This document shows positions 1 to 8,088 of a stretch of 64,000 bases of DNA, piece after piece. The notes under the pieces are model-generated. The model was given only the letters and a program-made list of their open reading frames with translations, was not told the origin of the DNA and searched no databases. This DNA is from an uncultured Lachnospiraceae bacterium. Lineage in GTDB: Bacteria > Bacillota > Clostridia > Lachnospirales > Lachnospiraceae. The position numbers and the translations under genes are program-made. The DNA lies in assembly GCA_947627245.1 (NCBI GenBank), contig CANQVH010000002.1, forward strand, positions 62,001 to 126,000, in the 5' to 3' direction. Position 1 is the first letter of the stretch. Each line of letters starts with the position of its first letter.

Positions 1-2
1 CG

Positions 3-227
3 GAGCTGACGGCGAGCTGGGAGAAGGGACTTACCTACGTCGCCGAGGGCACGATCACGAGCGACGAGTATATGATGAAGCTGGAAAATTTTATCCGCAA
101 ATGTACGGACGGCGTGCTGAATCTCAACAACCAGTACGCGTTGCGGCCGCTGTTTGACGCGGCGGCGAAATATTACAAAAAATCAGGAGGCGGACATGGA
201 AACGTGCAAAATAGAAAATCTGTTTGA
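3..227 (+). CDS. topB: C-terminal fragment of a topoisomerase III-like protein (partial)
   Basis: The window opens inside this gene. Seventy-four codons remain and end at TGA 225-227. The peptide begins ELTASWEKGLTYVAEGTIT and continues with a helical segment containing FIRKCTDGV and ALRPLFDAAAKYY. A SWEK helix followed by a Gly/Thr turn and a Glu-Tyr-Met stretch is what I know from the C-terminal end of type IA topoisomerase III catalytic cores. The usual zinc-finger extension is absent. The gene overlaps the start of the next by 32 bases, so the two are probably co-transcribed. Base use is strongly GC-rich, like parE and parC downstream. The assignment rests on a short tail and is moderate; another type IA topoisomerase is the main alternative. 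Confidence 0.5.
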   Translation, partial: ELTASWEKGLTYVAEGTITSDEYMMKLENFIRKCTDGVLNLNNQYALRPLFDAAAKYYKKSGGGHGNVQNRKSV

Positions 228-861
228 TCTGAATGAGACGATCGCCGCGGATCTGTTCAAGGGCGCGATCTATCCGTGGGCGGTGCTGCCGAAGATCGGC
301 GCGTTTATCGTGGAGCTCGGAGCGACGCTTCCGGCGGACGAATACGACCGCGTGGAGGAGGACGTCTGGATCGCGAAGTCGGCGAAGGTGGCGAAGACGG
401 CTTCCATCACCGGTCCGGCGATCATCGGGAAGAACGCCGAGGTGCGGCACTGCGCGTTCATCCGCGGCAACGCGATCGTCGGCGAGGGCGCTGTGGTCGG
501 CAACTCCACGGAGCTGAAGAATGTAGTGCTGTTCAACAAGGTGCAGGTGCCGCATTACAACTATGTCGGGGATTCGATCCTTGGCTACAAGGCGCACATG
601 GGTGCGGGCTCGATCACTTCAAATGTGAAGTCGGACAAGAAGCTCGTCGTCGTGAAGGACGGGAAGGAACGCATTGAGACCGGGCTGAAAAAGTTCGGGG
701 CGATGATCGGGGACGAGGTCGAGGTCGGCTGCGGCTCGATCCTGAATCCGGGAACGGTCGTCGGGCCGCGCACGAACATTTATCCGCTGTCGTCGGTGCG
801 CGAGGTGATTCCGGCGGATTCGATCTACAAGAAGCGCGGGGAAGTCGCGGAGAAGTACTGA
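196..861 (+). CDS. Left-handed beta-helix acyltransferase / UDP-GlcNAc pyrophosphorylase-like protein
   Basis: The 221-residue product consists mostly of imperfect hexapeptide repeats (residues about 60-120 and 155-200, for example ASITGPAIIG, NAIVGEGAVVG, GCGSILNPGTVVG), the signature of left-handed parallel beta-helix transferases. Clostridia encode short proteins of this kind, annotated as UDP-N-acetylglucosamine pyrophosphorylase-like, that lack the nucleotidyltransferase domain of full-length GlmU. I see no Rossmann-like G-x-G-T-R motif here either. The start is ATG 196 because AGGAGG lies just upstream; a TTG further upstream in the same frame has no ribosome site. The substrate is unknown, and an acyl or sugar-nucleotide acceptor is inferred from the family. 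The gene overlaps the preceding topoisomerase gene. Confidence 0.75.
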   Translation: METCKIENLFDLNETIAADLFKGAIYPWAVLPKIGAFIVELGATLPADEYDRVEEDVWIAKSAKVAKTASITGPAIIGKNAEVRHCAFIRGNAIVGEGAVVGNSTELKNVVLFNKVQVPHYNYVGDSILGYKAHMGAGSITSNVKSDKKLVVVKDGKERIETGLKKFGAMIGDEVEVGCGSILNPGTVVGPRTNIYPLSSVREVIPADSIYKKRGEVAEKY

Positions 862-1029
862 TTTCAGATGTGCTGGCGACGGCGGCCAATCTGTATAGGG
901 TGTAGAGGAAAAAGGAAAGTAAAGATGTTATTTTAACAGATGGGGCAGTTTGAGGATCAGAGCACAGGCGGAGCATTTTCAGTCGGGGCTGTGAAAGGAT
1001 AGAGACAGGATTGAGAAGGGAACGGTAAA

Positions 1030-2952
1030 ATGGCGAAGAGCAACACATACGACGCGAGCAGTATTTCGGTGCTGGAGGGGCTCGAGGCGGTCAGGAAGCG
1101 CCCGGGTATGTATATCGGAAGCGTTTCGCGCAAGGGTTTGAATCATCTGATCTATGAGATCGTGGACAACGCGGTGGACGAGCATCTGGCGGGATTTTGT
1201 GATCGGATCGACGTGTATCTTGAGAAGGACGGCTCGGCGACGGTCGAGGACAACGGACGCGGCATTCCGGTCGGGATGCATGAGAAGGGCATGCCGGCAG
1301 AGCGGCTGGTCTTCACGACGCTGCATGCGGGCGGAAAATTTGACGACACGTCCTACAAAACGAGCGGCGGTCTGCACGGCGTGGGTTCCTCGGTCGTGAA
1401 CGCGCTGTCGACATGGCTGGACGTACAGGTCATGCTGGGCGGCAAGATCCATCACGACCGCTATGAGCGCGGCGTGCCGACGCAGAAGCTTGTAAACGGA
1501 CTGCTTCCGGTCATCGGGAGGACGCAGAAGACCGGTACGCGGGTGTGTTTCCTGCCGGACCCGGAGATTTTCGAGAAGACGCGTTTTTCGGCGACGGAGC
1601 TCAAGAGCCGTCTGCACGAGACCGCTTATCTGAACCCGCAGCTCACGATCTATTTTGAGGATCGGCGCGGGGAGGGCGTCGAGCAGGTCACGTTCCATGA
1701 GCCGGACGGGATCGTCGGCTTCGTGCGCGAGCTGAACCAGACGTCCGAGGCGGTCTGCGAGCCTGTCTACTTCAAGGGCGAGGCGGACGGAATTCAGGTC
1801 GAAGCGGCGTTTCAGTATGTGAACGAGTTCCATGAAAACGTGCTCGGCTTCTGCAACAATATCTACAACGCCGAGGGCGGTATGCATCTGACCGGCTTCA
1901 AGACGACGTTCACGACGGTGCTGAACGCTTACGCCAGACAGATCGGTGTGCTCAAGGAGAAGGACGTCAATTTCACAGGAGCAGACATCCGCAACGGCAT
2001 GACGGCGGTCGTCTCGATCAAGCATCCGGATCCGCGGTTCGAGGGACAGACGAAGACGAAGCTTGACAATCAGGACGCGGCGCGCGCGGTCGGCAAGGTG
2101 ACCGGAGAGGAGATCGTCCTGTATTTTGACAAACATCTGGACGCACTCAAGAGCATTCTTTCCTGTGCGGAGAAGGCGGCGAAGATCCGCAAGACCGAGG
2201 AGCGCGCGAAGACGAACCTGCTCTCGAAACAGAAATATTCTTTTGACAGCAACGGCAAGCTCGCGAACTGTGAGAGCCGCGACAGCAGCAAGTGTGAGAT
2301 CTTCATCGTGGAGGGCGACTCGGCCGGGGGCTCCGCCAAGACGGCGCGCGACCGCAATTATCAGGCGATCCTGCCGATCCGCGGCAAGATCCTGAACGTC
2401 GAGAAGGCGAGTATCGACAAGGTGCTCGCGAACGCCGAGATCAAGACGATGATCAACGCGTTCGGCTGCGGTTTCTCGGAGGGCTACGGGAACGATTTTG
2501 ATATCACGAAGCTGCGCTACGACAAGATTGTGATTATGGCGGATGCCGATGTCGACGGCGCGCACATCAGCACGCTGCTTCTGACGCTGTTTTACCGCTT
2601 CATGCCGGAGCTGATTTACGAGGGGCACGTCTACATCGCGATGCCGCCGCTGTACAAGGTGATTCCGGCGAAGGGCAAGGAGCAGTACCTTTACGACGAC
2701 AAGGCGCTCGAACAGTACCGGAAGACGCACAAGGGCTCTTTCACGCTTCAGCGCTACAAGGGACTCGGCGAGATGGACGCCCAACAGCTCTGGGAGACGA
2801 CATTGAATCCGGAGACGCGCATCATGCAGCGCGTGGAGATCGAGGACGCGCGCATCGCTTCGGGCATCACGCAGATGCTGATGGGGACAGAGGTGCCGCC
2901 GCGCAAGGCGTTTATCTATGAGCATGCGCAGGATGCGCTGCTGGATATCTGA
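1030..2952 (+). CDS. parE: DNA topoisomerase IV subunit B (type IIA topoisomerase ATPase subunit)
   Basis: The 640-residue protein has every landmark of a GyrB/ParE subunit. The GHKL ATPase has EIVDNAVDE, VEDNGRGIP and a glycine-rich lid SGGLHGVGSSVVNALS (residues about 35-130). A transducer domain follows, then a TOPRIM domain with EGDSAGGSAK and DADVDGAH (about 430-510), and a C-terminal segment with GLGEMDAQQLWETT. It hydrolyses ATP to drive strand passage together with the ParC subunit encoded just downstream. Length and arrangement fit both GyrB and ParE; ParE is favoured because the partner lacks a GyrA box. The start is ATG 1030, preceded by a GAAGGGAA-type ribosome site. Codon use is strongly GC-rich, unlike the genes after 7 kb. 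Confidence 0.9.
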   Translation: MAKSNTYDASSISVLEGLEAVRKRPGMYIGSVSRKGLNHLIYEIVDNAVDEHLAGFCDRIDVYLEKDGSATVEDNGRGIPVGMHEKGMPAERLVFTTLHAGGKFDDTSYKTSGGLHGVGSSVVNALSTWLDVQVMLGGKIHHDRYERGVPTQKLVNGLLPVIGRTQKTGTRVCFLPDPEIFEKTRFSATELKSRLHETAYLNPQLTIYFEDRRGEGVEQVTFHEPDGIVGFVRELNQTSEAVCEPVYFKGEADGIQVEAAFQYVNEFHENVLGFCNNIYNAEGGMHLTGFKTTFTTVLNAYARQIGVLKEKDVNFTGADIRNGMTAVVSIKHPDPRFEGQTKTKLDNQDAARAVGKVTGEEIVLYFDKHLDALKSILSCAEKAAKIRKTEERAKTNLLSKQKYSFDSNGKLANCESRDSSKCEIFIVEGDSAGGSAKTARDRNYQAILPIRGKILNVEKASIDKVLANAEIKTMINAFGCGFSEGYGNDFDITKLRYDKIVIMADADVDGAHISTLLLTLFYRFMPELIYEGHVYIAMPPLYKVIPAKGKEQYLYDDKALEQYRKTHKGSFTLQRYKGLGEMDAQQLWETTLNPETRIMQRVEIEDARIASGITQMLMGTEVPPRKAFIYEHAQDALLDI

Positions 2953-2976
2953 ATCGGCAACAGCGGATGCCGCAGA

Positions 2977-3033
2977 GGCAGGGACATCTCCGGGTGGACA
3001 CCCCTATAGGTCCTTCCCGGAGACGTCCCTGCC
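2977..3033. repeat. Long imperfect hairpin between parE and parC
   Basis: An 18-base arm GGCAGGGACATCTCCGGG (2977-2994) is matched by its reverse complement with one mismatch at 3016-3033, around a 21-base loop. No T-run follows on the plus strand, so a simple intrinsic terminator is unlikely. It could be a REP/MITE-like dispersed palindrome, an RNA-processing site or a weak attenuator separating the two topoisomerase IV genes. The rest of the 199-base gap shows nothing else I can support apart from the parC ribosome site. Confidence 0.6.
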
Positions 3034-3151
3034 GGCTATGGTTGTGTGGATAAACGGCATTTTCGGATATGTGCCGAAAGCAGAGAAAATATACTGTGGG
3101 ATGTATGGTAATAAAAATGGTTGCAGATCATTGATTTAGGAGAGTTTAAGA

Positions 3152-5389
3152 ATGGACGGACAGATTATAAGAGCCGAGTATTCGGATATCATGCAGAAGT
3201 CGTATATCGACTACGCGATGAGCGTCATTATATCGCGTGCGCTGCCGGACGTGCGGGACGGGCTGAAGCCGGTGCAGAGGCGGACACTCTACGACATGTA
3301 TGAGCTCGGGATTCGTTACGACAGACCTTACAGAAAGTGCGCGCGTATCGTCGGCGACACGATGGGTAAATTCCATCCGCACGGGGACAGCTCGATCTAT
3401 GAGGCGCTCGTCGTGATGGCGCAGGATTTCAAGAAGGGTATGACGCTCGTGGACGGCCACGGCAATTTCGGCTCGATCGAGGGAGACGGGGCGGCCGCGA
3501 TGCGCTACACGGAGGCGCGGCTCGAGAAGGTAACGCAGGACGCGTTTCTTGCCGATCTGGACAAGGACGTCGTGGACTTTGGCCCGAACTTCGACGAGAC
3601 GGAGCGTGAGCCGATGGTGCTGCCGGTGCGCATTCCAAATCTGCTCGTGAACGGGGCGGACGGCATCGCGGTCGGTATGGTGACTTCAATCCCGCCGCAC
3701 AATCTGGCGGAGGTGATCGACGCGGTCAAGGCGATGATCCGCAACAACAAGATCACGACGGAGGGATTGATGAAGTACGTCAAGGGTCCGGATTTCCCGA
3801 CCGGCGGCATCATCGTGAATCAGGACGAGCTTCCGTCGATCTATGAGACCGGGCAGGGCAAGCTCCGCATCCGCGGCCGGGTGGAGGTCGAGAAGGCGAA
3901 GGGCGGCAAGGAGCGTCTTGTGATCACGGAAATCCCGTACACGATGATTGGCGCGAACATCGGAAAATTCCTGAACGATATCGCGGCGCTCATCGAGACG
4001 AAGAAGACGACGGACATCGTCGATATCTCGAACCAGTCCTCGAAGGAGGGCATCCGCATCGTGCTGGAGCTCAAAAAGGGCGCGGACATTGAGCGGCTGC
4101 AGAACCTGCTGTACAAGAAAACGCGGCTTGAGGACACGTTCGGCGTGAACATGCTCGCGGTCGCGGACGGCAGACCGGAGACGCTGGGACTGCGGCAGAT
4201 TTTGGAGTATCATGTGGATTTCCAGTTTGAGTTGGCGACGCGGAAATACCAGAATCTGCTTGAGAAGGAAGAGAAGAAGAAGGAGATTCAGGAGGGCCTG
4301 ATCCGTGCCTGTGACGTGATCGATCTGATCATCGAGATCCTGCGCGGCAGCAAGAGCCGCGATCAGGTGAAGGCCTGCCTCGTGGACGGCGTTACGACCG
4401 GGATCAAATTCAAAAGCGAGAAGTCGAAGAAGCTGGCGGCGGAGCTCAAATTCACCGAGGCGCAGGCGAACGCGATTCTTGATATGCGTCTGTACCGTCT
4501 GATCGGCCTCGAGGTCGAGGTGTTGATGAAGGAGCATGAGACGACGCTTGCGAATATCGCGCGCTATCAGGACATCCTCAACAATTATGATTCGATGGCT
4601 GCGGTCATCATCAAGGAGCTGGACGCGTTCAAGCGGGAGTTCTGCAGGCCGAGGAGGACGGCGATCGAGAATGCGGAGGAGATCGTGCTCGAGGAGCAGC
4701 CGATTGAGGAAATGCCGGTCGTGTTCCTGATGGACCGCTTCGGCTATGTGCGCACGATTGACGAGGCGACCTACGAGCGAAATAAGGACGCGGCGGACAC
4801 GGAGCAGCGCTTCGTGATCCACTGTCTGAATACGGATCGTGTCTGCGTCTTCACAGACGTTGGCAAGGCGCATCTGCTGAAGGTGCTCGACGTGCCGTTC
4901 GGCAAGTTCCGCGACAAGGGCACGCCGGTCGACAATCTTTGCAATTACGACAGCGCCGAAGAGAATTTCGTCTCGGTGATGGCTCTGAATGATATCAAAG
5001 ACACGGTGCTCACGTTTGTCACGAAGCAGGCGATGGTGAAGCAGGTCGAGGGCTGCGAATTCGACGTGGTGTCCAAGCGGACGATCGCGGCGACGAAGCT
5101 GCAGGACGGCGACGCGGTGCTCGCGGTACATGCGGCGCACGAGCAGGCGCATCTTGTGCTGGGGACGAAGGCCGGATATTTCCTGCGCTTCCCGGTCTCC
5201 GAGATCCCGCTCAAGAAGAAGACGGCGATCGGTGTGCGCGGCATGAAGCTCGGCGCGGGCGACGAGCTTGCCGGGGCTTACTGGCTTGAGGGCGGAGAGT
5301 GTCCGGAGGTGACGTTCGGCGACAAGCCGGTGCACATCAACCGCCTGCGCATCGGCTCGCGCGATTCGAAGGGGAGCAAGGCGCGGTAG
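3152..5389 (+). CDS. parC: DNA topoisomerase IV subunit A
   Basis: The 745-residue protein is the breakage-reunion subunit that partners ParE. The N-terminal winged-helix core has SRALPDVRDGLKPVQRR (residues about 30-46), PHGDSSIYEALV and the catalytic tyrosine in AAMRYTEARL (about residue 118). A coiled-coil tower and DNA gate lie at about 340-500 (AILDMRLYRL). The C-terminal beta-pinwheel from about 500 is short and contains no QRRGGKG GyrA box, the feature required for gyrase-type wrapping, so ParC is preferred over GyrA. The translation start has a TAGGAG ribosome site. The gene pairs with parE but is separated from it by 199 bases that include a hairpin. Confidence 0.88.
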   Translation: MDGQIIRAEYSDIMQKSYIDYAMSVIISRALPDVRDGLKPVQRRTLYDMYELGIRYDRPYRKCARIVGDTMGKFHPHGDSSIYEALVVMAQDFKKGMTLVDGHGNFGSIEGDGAAAMRYTEARLEKVTQDAFLADLDKDVVDFGPNFDETEREPMVLPVRIPNLLVNGADGIAVGMVTSIPPHNLAEVIDAVKAMIRNNKITTEGLMKYVKGPDFPTGGIIVNQDELPSIYETGQGKLRIRGRVEVEKAKGGKERLVITEIPYTMIGANIGKFLNDIAALIETKKTTDIVDISNQSSKEGIRIVLELKKGADIERLQNLLYKKTRLEDTFGVNMLAVADGRPETLGLRQILEYHVDFQFELATRKYQNLLEKEEKKKEIQEGLIRACDVIDLIIEILRGSKSRDQVKACLVDGVTTGIKFKSEKSKKLAAELKFTEAQANAILDMRLYRLIGLEVEVLMKEHETTLANIARYQDILNNYDSMAAVIIKELDAFKREFCRPRRTAIENAEEIVLEEQPIEEMPVVFLMDRFGYVRTIDEATYERNKDAADTEQRFVIHCLNTDRVCVFTDVGKAHLLKVLDVPFGKFRDKGTPVDNLCNYDSAEENFVSVMALNDIKDTVLTFVTKQAMVKQVEGCEFDVVSKRTIAATKLQDGDAVLAVHAAHEQAHLVLGTKAGYFLRFPVSEIPLKKKTAIGVRGMKLGAGDELAGAYWLEGGECPEVTFGDKPVHINRLRIGSRDSKGSKAR

Positions 5390-5417
5390 GCGTAAAATAC
5401 GATTGCGGCAAGCGCCT

Positions 5418-6359
5418 TTACTCAAAAGTTTTCCAGCAGTTTTTCTTCAGAAAACGGCTGATCGTGGAGATATTTTCTCCCTCATAAAAGCGAATCAGCA
5501 GTTTCTTGAACTCAGAGACATGGATTTCGGGAATGACCAGAAATCCTTGACCGTGAGCGATCAGATAGTGATTTGCGTATATGACGGACGCGCGTTTGTT
5601 TCCGTCAATGAAAATCTGCGTCTTCATGCAGTACATGCATAATTCGACGGCGATATCAATCTCTTTTTTTCCGGAACTCAGGATTTCCTGTATGTGTTCC
5701 TTTACCACAGATTCAATTGGAACAGGCGGGAGGTAAGAGCTGCCGCCTATTGTGACCGGAACGCCGCGGATTCTGCCGCCATCGCTGAAAAAACCTTCAT
5801 TGACCAGTTTCGCGATATGGCAGAGCATGTAATAATCGGATTTGCCCTGAATTACATCCCGATCCAGTATGAATTCCCACGCGTGTTTCAGATTCAGGAT
5901 TTTCTGGATATCAGACGCGGTCATTCCTGAGACGATTCCGTTATCGATAATGTCTTCCGTTTGCGGGAAGGACGTTGCGACTCCCTCAAGAACAGCCTGA
6001 TCATAGATGTTGGCTTTCATGTTGGCGCGGGCAAAATCGAGATTACGCACGACGCGGGCCGGAAGTTCTTTGTCCTCGTAGCCGAGTTTTGCAAGCGAAT
6101 TCTCCAGCTTTCGTATATTTTTACGCAATTCCTTTGCCTCTCGGGCATTTTTGAGAAGCAGTTGATACAGTTCGTCTGAATAAATGTCGACATAGGTGGA
6201 GGTGACTCTGCTCCCAATCCTTTTTCTTACATACAGATATTTGCCGGAACTCTGCTCCTTGACTTCCGGCGTACCGTCGTAGGGTAAAAGATTCAGGCGT
6301 GCCTGAAAATCTGCCTTTTGGTGTAACAATTCCTGAATTTCAAAAAAAGTATTATCCAT
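5418..6359 (-). CDS. Fic-family protein with a non-canonical active-site motif
   Basis: The 313-residue protein has a Fic core at the C-terminal side. Fic enzymes transfer nucleotidyl or phosphate groups using the motif H-x-F-x-(D/E)-G-N-(G/K)-R. Here the motif reads QIFIDGNKR (residues 248-256), so the catalytic histidine is glutamine while the anion-binding loop is intact. A helical N-terminal region with basic heptads (about 65-95, KELRKNIRKLEN) precedes it. The gene is convergent with parC with a 28-base gap and is driven by its own promoter embedded in an inverted repeat. It lies just outside the tRNA-like fragment that I take as the element edge. Loss of the histidine suggests altered or lost AMPylation activity. 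Confidence 0.8.
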   Translation of the reverse strand: MDNTFFEIQELLHQKADFQARLNLLPYDGTPEVKEQSSGKYLYVRKRIGSRVTSTYVDIYSDELYQLLLKNAREAKELRKNIRKLENSLAKLGYEDKELPARVVRNLDFARANMKANIYDQAVLEGVATSFPQTEDIIDNGIVSGMTASDIQKILNLKHAWEFILDRDVIQGKSDYYMLCHIAKLVNEGFFSDGGRIRGVPVTIGGSSYLPPVPIESVVKEHIQEILSSGKKEIDIAVELCMYCMKTQIFIDGNKRASVIYANHYLIAHGQGFLVIPEIHVSEFKKLLIRFYEGENISTISRFLKKNCWKTFE

Positions 6360-6373
6360 GATAAATCCTTTCT

Positions 6374-6421
6374 AGGGAACAAATATAGATTTATTATATT
6401 GAAATGTTCCCTAAAATGCAA
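6374..6421 (-). promoter_or_regulatory. Fic gene promoter flanked by inverted operator half-sites
   Basis: Read on the minus strand, TTGCAT (6421-6416) is followed after exactly 17 bases by TATAAT (6398-6393), a good housekeeping promoter. The half-sites AGGGAACA and TGTTCCCT (6405-6412 and 6374-6381) flank the -10 as a perfect 8-base inverted repeat separated by 23 bases. This geometry is typical of repressor or autorepressor control. The binding protein is not identifiable. Confidence 0.65.
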
Positions 6422-6594
6422 GGGTGGATCTTGAAAATTTGTAATGTAAAATTCTGGTATGGAAATTAATTTCTTGTAATTTATTCGATATGGAGTTATC
6501 ATTTTTATAATTTGCAAAGGATATCCTGTACGATGTATGGGGAATAATTGGACGAAGAAACGGAAAAAATGAACTGCTTGACAAAAAGAAAAAA

Positions 6595-6622
6595 GCGGAT
6601 AACGGGAATCGAACCCATTTCC
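6595..6622 (-). other. tRNA 3'-end-like fragment, candidate attachment site
   Basis: On the minus strand the 28 bases contain a T-arm (ATGGG-TTCGATT-CCCGT, five pairs including one T-G) followed by TATCCGC, the 3' half of an acceptor stem. The upstream 70 bases do not supply a matching 5' GCGGATA half or an anticodon arm, so this is not a complete tRNA gene. A 3' tRNA fragment at a composition boundary is what integrases leave when they duplicate a tRNA end as an att core. Confidence 0.6.
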
Positions 6623-6676
6623 GAAACGTCAAAAATGCCGTATTTACGGGGTTTTCCGGCATTCGGCTTTGGTTAC

Positions 6677-6709
6677 TTTTGATTACCTTTTTGCGAAAAG
6701 TAATCAAAA
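6677..6709. repeat. Perfect inverted repeat near the element edge
   Basis: TTTTGATTAC (6677-6686) and GTAATCAAAA (6700-6709) are perfect reverse complements separated by 13 bases. The repeat sits 55 bases inside the tRNA-like fragment. It could be an integrase or excisionase arm site or a weak hairpin; nothing in the sequence decides. Confidence 0.5.
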
Positions 6710-6816
6710 ACAAAAAACTCAAGAAAGGAGAAATCTTGCACGTATGATTTTTTTCTTTGAGGATCTTTGTCCTTTATTTGCGCTTTGACTGTGAGACGAC
6801 AATTATGAAAATGAGT

Positions 6817-6847
6817 AAAAAAGCCCCGGGTTCGGCGGGGCTTTTTT
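6817..6847. terminator. Bidirectional intrinsic terminator
   Basis: A GC-rich stem (GCCCCG / CGGGGC, loop GGTTCGG-like) is flanked by an A-run on the left and a T-run on the right, so it can stop transcription in both directions. It lies downstream of the minus-strand gene ending at 6925 and insulates the element from the junction. Confidence 0.85.
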
Positions 6848-6924
6848 GGGTGAAATCTTATTTGTGCTTGCATAACACAAAATTAGTAGCATTATGCTGT
6901 TGATTTGGCCGCTGCCAGAATTTG

Positions 6925-7701
6925 CTATCCTTTTGCTAAACACTCTGCAATATCAGGAAGAACCTGTTTTAAGGCTTCCTCCTCAAGACGGATAGCCTCT
7001 TCCATATCCGCATGTTTAAGCCTTGCATTTGCCTGCATAGTGTACTCCATAAGCTTTGCTGGGGGGATTTCCTGACGGCAGCCGTAGCAGGAGAGAAGGT
7101 AGTTCATGATTTTTTCTACTGCGAGATCGTGTGCGCGTTCCTGCGGACTGCGGAACTTCAGTTTAGAAAGATTGCAGTTTAATTCATTATAACGAACAAC
7201 AACAGACTCTATCGGAATATCATCATGATATTTTGAACTTATACTTTCCCAAAAAGCAGCCTTTTCCTTTTTTGCGGTCAGGTCGTCTTCCGTGATATAG
7301 TATTTCTCAAGCGTTTTAAGTTTATCAAGCTTTTTCTCATAAAGCTCATTCAATGTATTGGTTTTAAAGTAAATTACAGGTTTCCCGTCAATTTGACTAA
7401 CCAAAACCTGAATTCCCATATAAAGATTAAACTCTGTATGATCTGCATTCTGCTCGGCTTTTACGACCTTCATGTTTACTTCATTGAATGCTATGTCAAC
7501 CGGAGACTTATCGTTCGGACAGGTATACCGCCCAAGCGCAACCTCATCCATGATGCGCTCAATCTGCCATTTTACGAGGTTTTCATAGGCTTTGTTTGCT
7601 GTTTGCTGGATGGATTCTTTAATGTTATACACGGCTGCTTCCAGTTCGTTAACAGAGGATACGTCTTTCACGATGTACCCTTTCATTAAAATCTTTGACA
7701 T
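6925..7701 (-). CDS. Uncharacterised 258-residue protein
   Basis: I do not recognise this protein. It is soluble, Lys/Glu-rich and largely helical, with no signal peptide or membrane segment. A short cluster CYGCRQE near residue 205 contains its few cysteines. The start is set at ATG 7701 (MSKILMKGY) because AGGAGG lies seven bases upstream. An ATG further upstream at 7728 overlaps the -10 element of the promoter and would sit at or before the transcription start. It is the first minus-strand gene inside the element and carries one of the best examples of the element promoter motif. It is transcribed divergently from the sigma operon, with 387 bases between. Role unknown; presumably element biology. 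Confidence 0.7.
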   Translation of the reverse strand: MSKILMKGYIVKDVSSVNELEAAVYNIKESIQQTANKAYENLVKWQIERIMDEVALGRYTCPNDKSPVDIAFNEVNMKVVKAEQNADHTEFNLYMGIQVLVSQIDGKPVIYFKTNTLNELYEKKLDKLKTLEKYYITEDDLTAKKEKAAFWESISSKYHDDIPIESVVVRYNELNCNLSKLKFRSPQERAHDLAVEKIMNYLLSCYGCRQEIPPAKLMEYTMQANARLKHADMEEAIRLEEEALKQVLPDIAECLAKG

Positions 7702-7727
7702 AATACAACCTCCTGTTTGATTTTTCA

Positions 7728-7756
7728 TAATATGTAATATTCAAAAAAGACAGTCA
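7728..7756 (-). promoter_or_regulatory. Element-type promoter (TGACT-16-ACATATTA)
   Basis: On the minus strand TGACT (7756-7752) is followed after exactly 16 bases by ACATATTA (7735-7728). It closely matches the promoter at 15440-15468, including the preceding A-run. It reads into the 258-residue gene. Confidence 0.75.
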
Positions 7757-7963
7757 TTTTTTTGTTTCCTGTATGAACTTAATCCGTGAATTTTACCCTG
7801 TATAAAAGTTTTTTCGCGTTGTATAAAATAGACAAAAATAAGAGACGAAAATTGCACAAATTTTACAAAGGAAAAATTTATTCATTTTCAATAATTATAC
7901 GTTTTTTTTAATTTCAAAAACTTGTTTGTTCTGCTGATTTTACGAGGAAAGCCCTTAATTTGC

Positions 7964-7991
7964 TTGATTTCTGGAAAAGTCATAATATAAT
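7964..7991 (+). promoter_or_regulatory. Housekeeping-type promoter of the sigma operon
   Basis: TTGATT (7964-7969), a 16-base spacer and a perfect TATAAT (7986-7991) precede the 8089/8396 operon by about 100 bases. The element ACATATTA motif is absent here, so the sigma gene appears to be read by the host vegetative polymerase. The remaining leader to 8088 shows no other signal. Confidence 0.7.
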
Positions 7992-8088
7992 ATACTTATA
8001 AACAGCCGATACGTAACGCATTATTTTGCATATCACATGCACAATCAATGTATGACCATTTGAAGCGAAACTTTTATGAACGAAGGAG

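Larger units (their letters stand above)
6422..6924. other. Gene-free junction between chromosome-like and element-like DNA
   Basis: About 500 bases show no convincing gene on either strand. The stretch holds, in order, an AT-rich part, a tRNA 3'-end-like fragment (6595-6622), a GCCGGAAAACCCCGTAAATACGGC stem-loop stretch around 6640-6660, a perfect 10-base inverted repeat (6677-6709) and a bidirectional terminator (6817-6847). Base composition and codon style change across it: the genes to the left are GC-rich, while those to the right use many more A/T-ending codons. Confidence 0.6.

Noticed and set aside
979-5425. Very long minus-strand reading frames across parE and parC (for example 979-2925 and 3686-5425)
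   Set aside because: They lie opposite GC-rich genes whose plus-strand proteins carry all topoisomerase motifs. Antisense openness is a known effect of GC-rich third positions, and the products are Arg/Leu/His-rich without domains or ribosome sites.
6590-6680. Complete tRNA gene on the minus strand
   Set aside because: Only the T-arm and 3' acceptor half fit. No matching GCGGATA 5' half, D-arm or anticodon arm is found within 70-90 bases.
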